From NCBI GenBank assembly GCA_030636255.1, contig DAOVXH010000123.1:1-5780 (forward strand): DNA of 5,780 bases, given 5' to 3'. Each line of letters starts with the position of its first letter. The first letter of the stretch is position 1. The notes beneath the pieces were generated by a model that saw only the letters and a list, made by a program, of their open reading frames with translations, had not been told where the DNA came from and searched no databases. This document shows positions 4,680 to 5,780 of the stretch, in pieces. This DNA comes from Methanomassiliicoccales archaeon. GTDB taxonomy: Archaea > Thermoplasmatota > Thermoplasmata > SG8-5. The position numbers and the translations under genes are program-made.

Positions 4680-5780
4680 ATGATAAGGAGCTGGGTTGCC
4701 TGTTTATGTGCTTTGCTGTTATTGAACAGTTTTTACGTTGTGGGGTCAGATGTCAATGAAGAAACAATCAGTATGCCTGTAGGGGATGAGGTTAATTATG
4801 TTCCACATGCGCCTATTAGGATTGACTCGGATGCGGATTTTCCTGGGATTGCGTCTGCTGGGGATGGCAGCGAGCTGAGCCCGTGGATAATCGAGGGATG
4901 GGACATTGATGGGACTGGATTTGGGTATTGCATCTATATAGGGAATACCTCAGAGTATTTTGAAGTTAGGGATTGTTATCTGCATGAAGCGAGTGGTTTT
5001 CCTTCTGTTGAATACTTCCGAGATAGTGGAATACATCTATTTAATTCTAATAATGCTTCGTTGGTAAATAACAATGTTATCCTGAATCGTGATGGTGTAT
5101 ATTGTTACAATTCTCAATTAATAGGAATATTTTCACATTGTGCCAATGATAGCTACAATGGTATTTTCCTTATAGATAGCCAGGTAGATACTATTGATGG
5201 CAACATTATTCATAATAATACTTTTGGGATGTACTCATATTTGTCCTCAAACACCACGGTCACTAATAACAATATTGCTAATAATGAAGCGGCAGGAATG
5301 ATTATTGAAAAATCAAATTACTGGACAATCAAGTACAATTTATTTTATAATAATAATCTTGGCTTGAACTTGGGTGGTCTTCTAGGTACAGATTATTGTA
5401 CGGTATATAATAACAATTTCATTGATAACAACAACCAGGCATACGACGACGGCACAAATTTCTGGGACAATGGCTACCCCTCTGGCGGCAATTACTATAA
5501 TAATTTCAACACCAGCCTTTATGTTGGAAATGAGAGCTTCTTCGCCTCTGGTGGTGAGGAAGGTTTCTATCTGGGTCAAAACGAGAACACACCAGGGTTC
5601 CAGGGTGTCCAGACATTACATGAGATAAGATATGTTTGGGACAATGACTGGTCTTTTGTATATGTCCTGGTAGAGGGTGTAGATTTTGATATAAATATTA
5701 CCACTGGCTGGGTTCAGGTTTACTGGGGAGGATTTGTTCTAGGCGATCAGCTCTATAGTGAATACACTTGTCTGGCAAGC
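4680..5780 (+). CDS. Secreted right-handed parallel beta-helix (NosD-like) surface protein, 3' end outside window
   Basis: The frame is open for 367 codons from the ATG at 4680 to the window edge, so the gene is partial. Residues 1-23 look like a signal peptide (MIRS, hydrophobic WVACLCALLLLNSFYVV, then GS). Next comes the preamble seen in many euryarchaeal beta-helix proteins: HAPIRIDSDADFPG (43-56), GDGSELSPWIIEGWDIDG (61-78) and GYCIYIGNTSEYFEVRDC (82-99). Residues about 85-255 carry repeated coils rich in N-N, V-x-N-N and G-I/G-M turns (VNNNVILN, IDGNIIHNNTFGMY, VTNNNIANNEAAGM), the PbH1 pattern of NosD and carbohydrate-binding/hydrolase folds. The helix closes with DDGTNFWDNGYPSGGNYYNNF (first part DDGTNFWDNGYPSGG, 256-270). 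About 90 following residues are Trp/Tyr-rich and not recognised. Several N-x-S/T sites suggest N-glycosylation. Probably exported and at the cell surface; ligand or enzyme activity unknown. Codons shift from T-ending towards C-ending after about residue 250. Confidence 0.88.
   Translation, partial: MIRSWVACLCALLLLNSFYVVGSDVNEETISMPVGDEVNYVPHAPIRIDSDADFPGIASAGDGSELSPWIIEGWDIDGTGFGYCIYIGNTSEYFEVRDCYLHEASGFPSVEYFRDSGIHLFNSNNASLVNNNVILNRDGVYCYNSQLIGIFSHCANDSYNGIFLIDSQVDTIDGNIIHNNTFGMYSYLSSNTTVTNNNIANNEAAGMIIEKSNYWTIKYNLFYNNNLGLNLGGLLGTDYCTVYNNNFIDNNNQAYDDGTNFWDNGYPSGGNYYNNFNTSLYVGNESFFASGGEEGFYLGQNENTPGFQGVQTLHEIRYVWDNDWSFVYVLVEGVDFDINITTGWVQVYWGGFVLGDQLYSEYTCLAS

Noticed and set aside
4950..5440. 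DNA tandem repeat array
   Set aside because: The repeated AAT/AAC-rich pattern reflects degenerate beta-helix coils at protein level; no unit is conserved at DNA level.
5382..5628. Open frames on both strands within the beta-helix gene
   Set aside because: They are low-complexity shadows of the Asn-rich repeats; the frame starting at 4680 has a signal peptide, a strong ribosome site and family motifs.

Overview
The window looks like part of an archaeal chromosome of moderate GC content, most likely euryarchaeal and possibly Thermoplasmata-like. This rests on archaeal TATA-type boxes about 26 bases upstream of likely starts, at least one apparently leaderless gene, a mix of leaderless and Shine-Dalgarno starts, a separate small PurS beside a PurL of the short class, and a secreted right-handed beta-helix protein with the N-terminal preamble common in euryarchaeal surface proteins. 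The lineage is inferred from gene style only; no rRNA or other marker is present.

Layout from left to right. Positions 1-1008 (minus strand) hold purS followed one base later by purL, which runs off the left edge; both act in step 4 of de novo purine synthesis. Divergent to them is a small zinc-ribbon protein of unknown role (1215-1445, plus). It converges on a MarC/SnatA-family membrane protein (1476-2129, minus), which follows a NifX/NifB-like iron-sulfur or cofactor-binding protein (2177-2554, minus) but has its own TATA box. A short divergent promoter region with two mirrored TATA-like boxes separates the NifX-like gene from a fused glutamate formiminotransferase/formimino-THF cyclodeaminase (2658-4343, plus).

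A 336-base gene-free stretch follows. It contains several small hairpins and, unexpectedly, a second copy of the last dozen codons of the formiminotransferase gene, complete with its own stop (4574-4610). After it, with a TATA box and a strong Shine-Dalgarno site, a long open frame begins at 4680 and runs off the right edge: a secreted parallel beta-helix protein.

Functionally the purine genes and the formiminotransferase share one-carbon folate chemistry (formiminoglutamate to 5,10-methenyl-THF, which can feed formyl-THF used in purine synthesis), but they are not in one operon and this link is inference. I see no defence system, transposase, CRISPR array or obvious new multigene system. The most unusual sequence-level observation is the duplicated gene end bracketing the hairpin-rich spacer.
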